Positions 63,500-64,000 of a stretch of DNA of 64,000 bases are shown piece by piece. The stretch is from contig NC_090780.1 in the NCBI RefSeq assembly GCF_040054535.1, positions 1,420,001 to 1,484,000 of the forward strand, given 5' to 3'. The stretch's first letter is position 1; every line of letters begins with the position of its first letter. This DNA is from Antennarius striatus. Taxonomy: Eukaryota > Chordata > Actinopteri > Lophiiformes > Antennariidae. The position numbers and the translations under genes are program-made. Under the pieces are notes generated by a model. The model did not search any database. It saw only the letters and a list, made by a program, of their open reading frames with translations, and had not been told where the DNA came from.

Positions 63500-64000
63500 T
63501 CACTGTAGATAAATGGTCGCTTTTAGGGGCCGTTGTTCATTCAAACAATACATGCCTTCCAAACCAGCCAAGTACGGACTCAAAATCTGGGCTTTGTGTG
63601 ATGTCCAGACCTCTTACGCGTGGAGGCTCCAGGTTTATACGGGGAGGTCTGCGTCAGCTCCGGTGGAGCGCAACCAAGGAATGCGTGTGGCACTTGAGCT
63701 CACTGAATCGCTCCAGGGCCACACGCTGACCACGGACACTTTTTTTTTACATCTTTTCCGCTGGCTGGGGGGGCTGGCTGTGCTCCCCCCGCAGCTCTTA
63801 GACAGTAAACAGCGGCAAGTGCAGTCATCGTTGTTCGGATTCACGCATGAAGACAGCGATCGTGTCATATGTCGTCCCCCCCCCCAAAAAAACAAAACAA
63901 AACAAACGTGCTTCTCCTGAGCACAAAACACCGGGAACCAGAGGTCCAGGAATCGGGGAAAACCCCCCCACAAATAATAATGGACTATAATCGCTGCAAA
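63495..64000 (+). pseudogene. piggyBac (PGBD4-like) transposase relic, cut by window end
   Basis: The plus strand reads MVAFRGRCSFKQYMPSKPAKYG, then IWALCDVQTSYAWRLQVYTG, NQGMRVALELTE and a TTDTFF-like stretch. This is the conserved catalytic-core region of piggyBac/PGBD transposases. The text then jumps to LPPQLLDSK and QSSLFGFTHED, implying an internal deletion. After a frameshift it continues to MDYN-like sequence at the window edge. The upstream half is missing. It is a dead fragment. Confidence 0.75.

Overview
The window is nuclear DNA of a ray-finned fish, most likely a percomorph teleost. Its genes are split by short GT-AG introns, (CA)n/(GT)n arrays are extremely dense, and Tc1, hAT, piggyBac, Tigger-like, Rex1/L2-type LINE and tRNA-SINE relics of fish type are scattered throughout. 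There is no prokaryotic or organellar signal. All six protein genes lie on the minus strand. I rebuilt them exon by exon from splice sites, reading frame and recalled family sequences, and the exon lengths add up in frame for every gene.

Layout, left to right. 0-6.4 kb: no gene; two copies of a TA-flanked MITE, microsatellites, a telomere-like degenerate array and an 18-bp minisatellite. 6.4-12.4 kb: cpne1 (copine-1), 15 coding exons, 534 aa. 15.7-25.1 kb: rbm12 (SWAN), one intronless 899-codon ORF with a 5' intron of about 5.3 kb and a CpG-rich promoter near 24.8-25.2 kb. 25.6-27 kb: hAT and Tc1 relics. 27.0-35.5 kb: nfs1 (mitochondrial cysteine desulfurase), 13 exons, 449 aa. Its introns hold a Tigger-like element, a MITE fragment and a 12-bp minisatellite split by a SINE. 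36.1-39.1 kb: a Rex1/L2-type LINE inserted into the 3' end of an older Tc1 element. 40.3-44.4 kb: dram2, 7 coding exons, 276 aa. 45.95-52.7 kb: cept1, 9 coding exons, 427 aa, with a complete-ended but dead Tc1 copy in an intron. 53.5-55.1 kb: a small PTH/PTHrP-family prepro-hormone gene (118 aa), probably teleost pth4. 55.1-64 kb: no host gene recognised; minisatellites, fish interspersed repeats, a LINE endonuclease relic and a piggyBac transposase relic that runs off the right edge.

The genes do not form one pathway. cpne1 (Ca2+-dependent membrane binding), rbm12 (RNA binding) and nfs1 (Fe-S cluster sulfur donor) match the vertebrate CPNE1-RBM12-NFS1 block. dram2 (lysosomal autophagy modulator) and cept1 (phosphatidylcholine/ethanolamine synthesis) match a second vertebrate pair. 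The hormone gene follows cept1. I see no wholly new system. The best items for follow-up are the hormone gene, a candidate GC-AG intron in dram2, a splice-created uORF in rbm12, (TG)n tracts placed immediately before 3' splice sites in several genes, and the nested or interrupted repeats.
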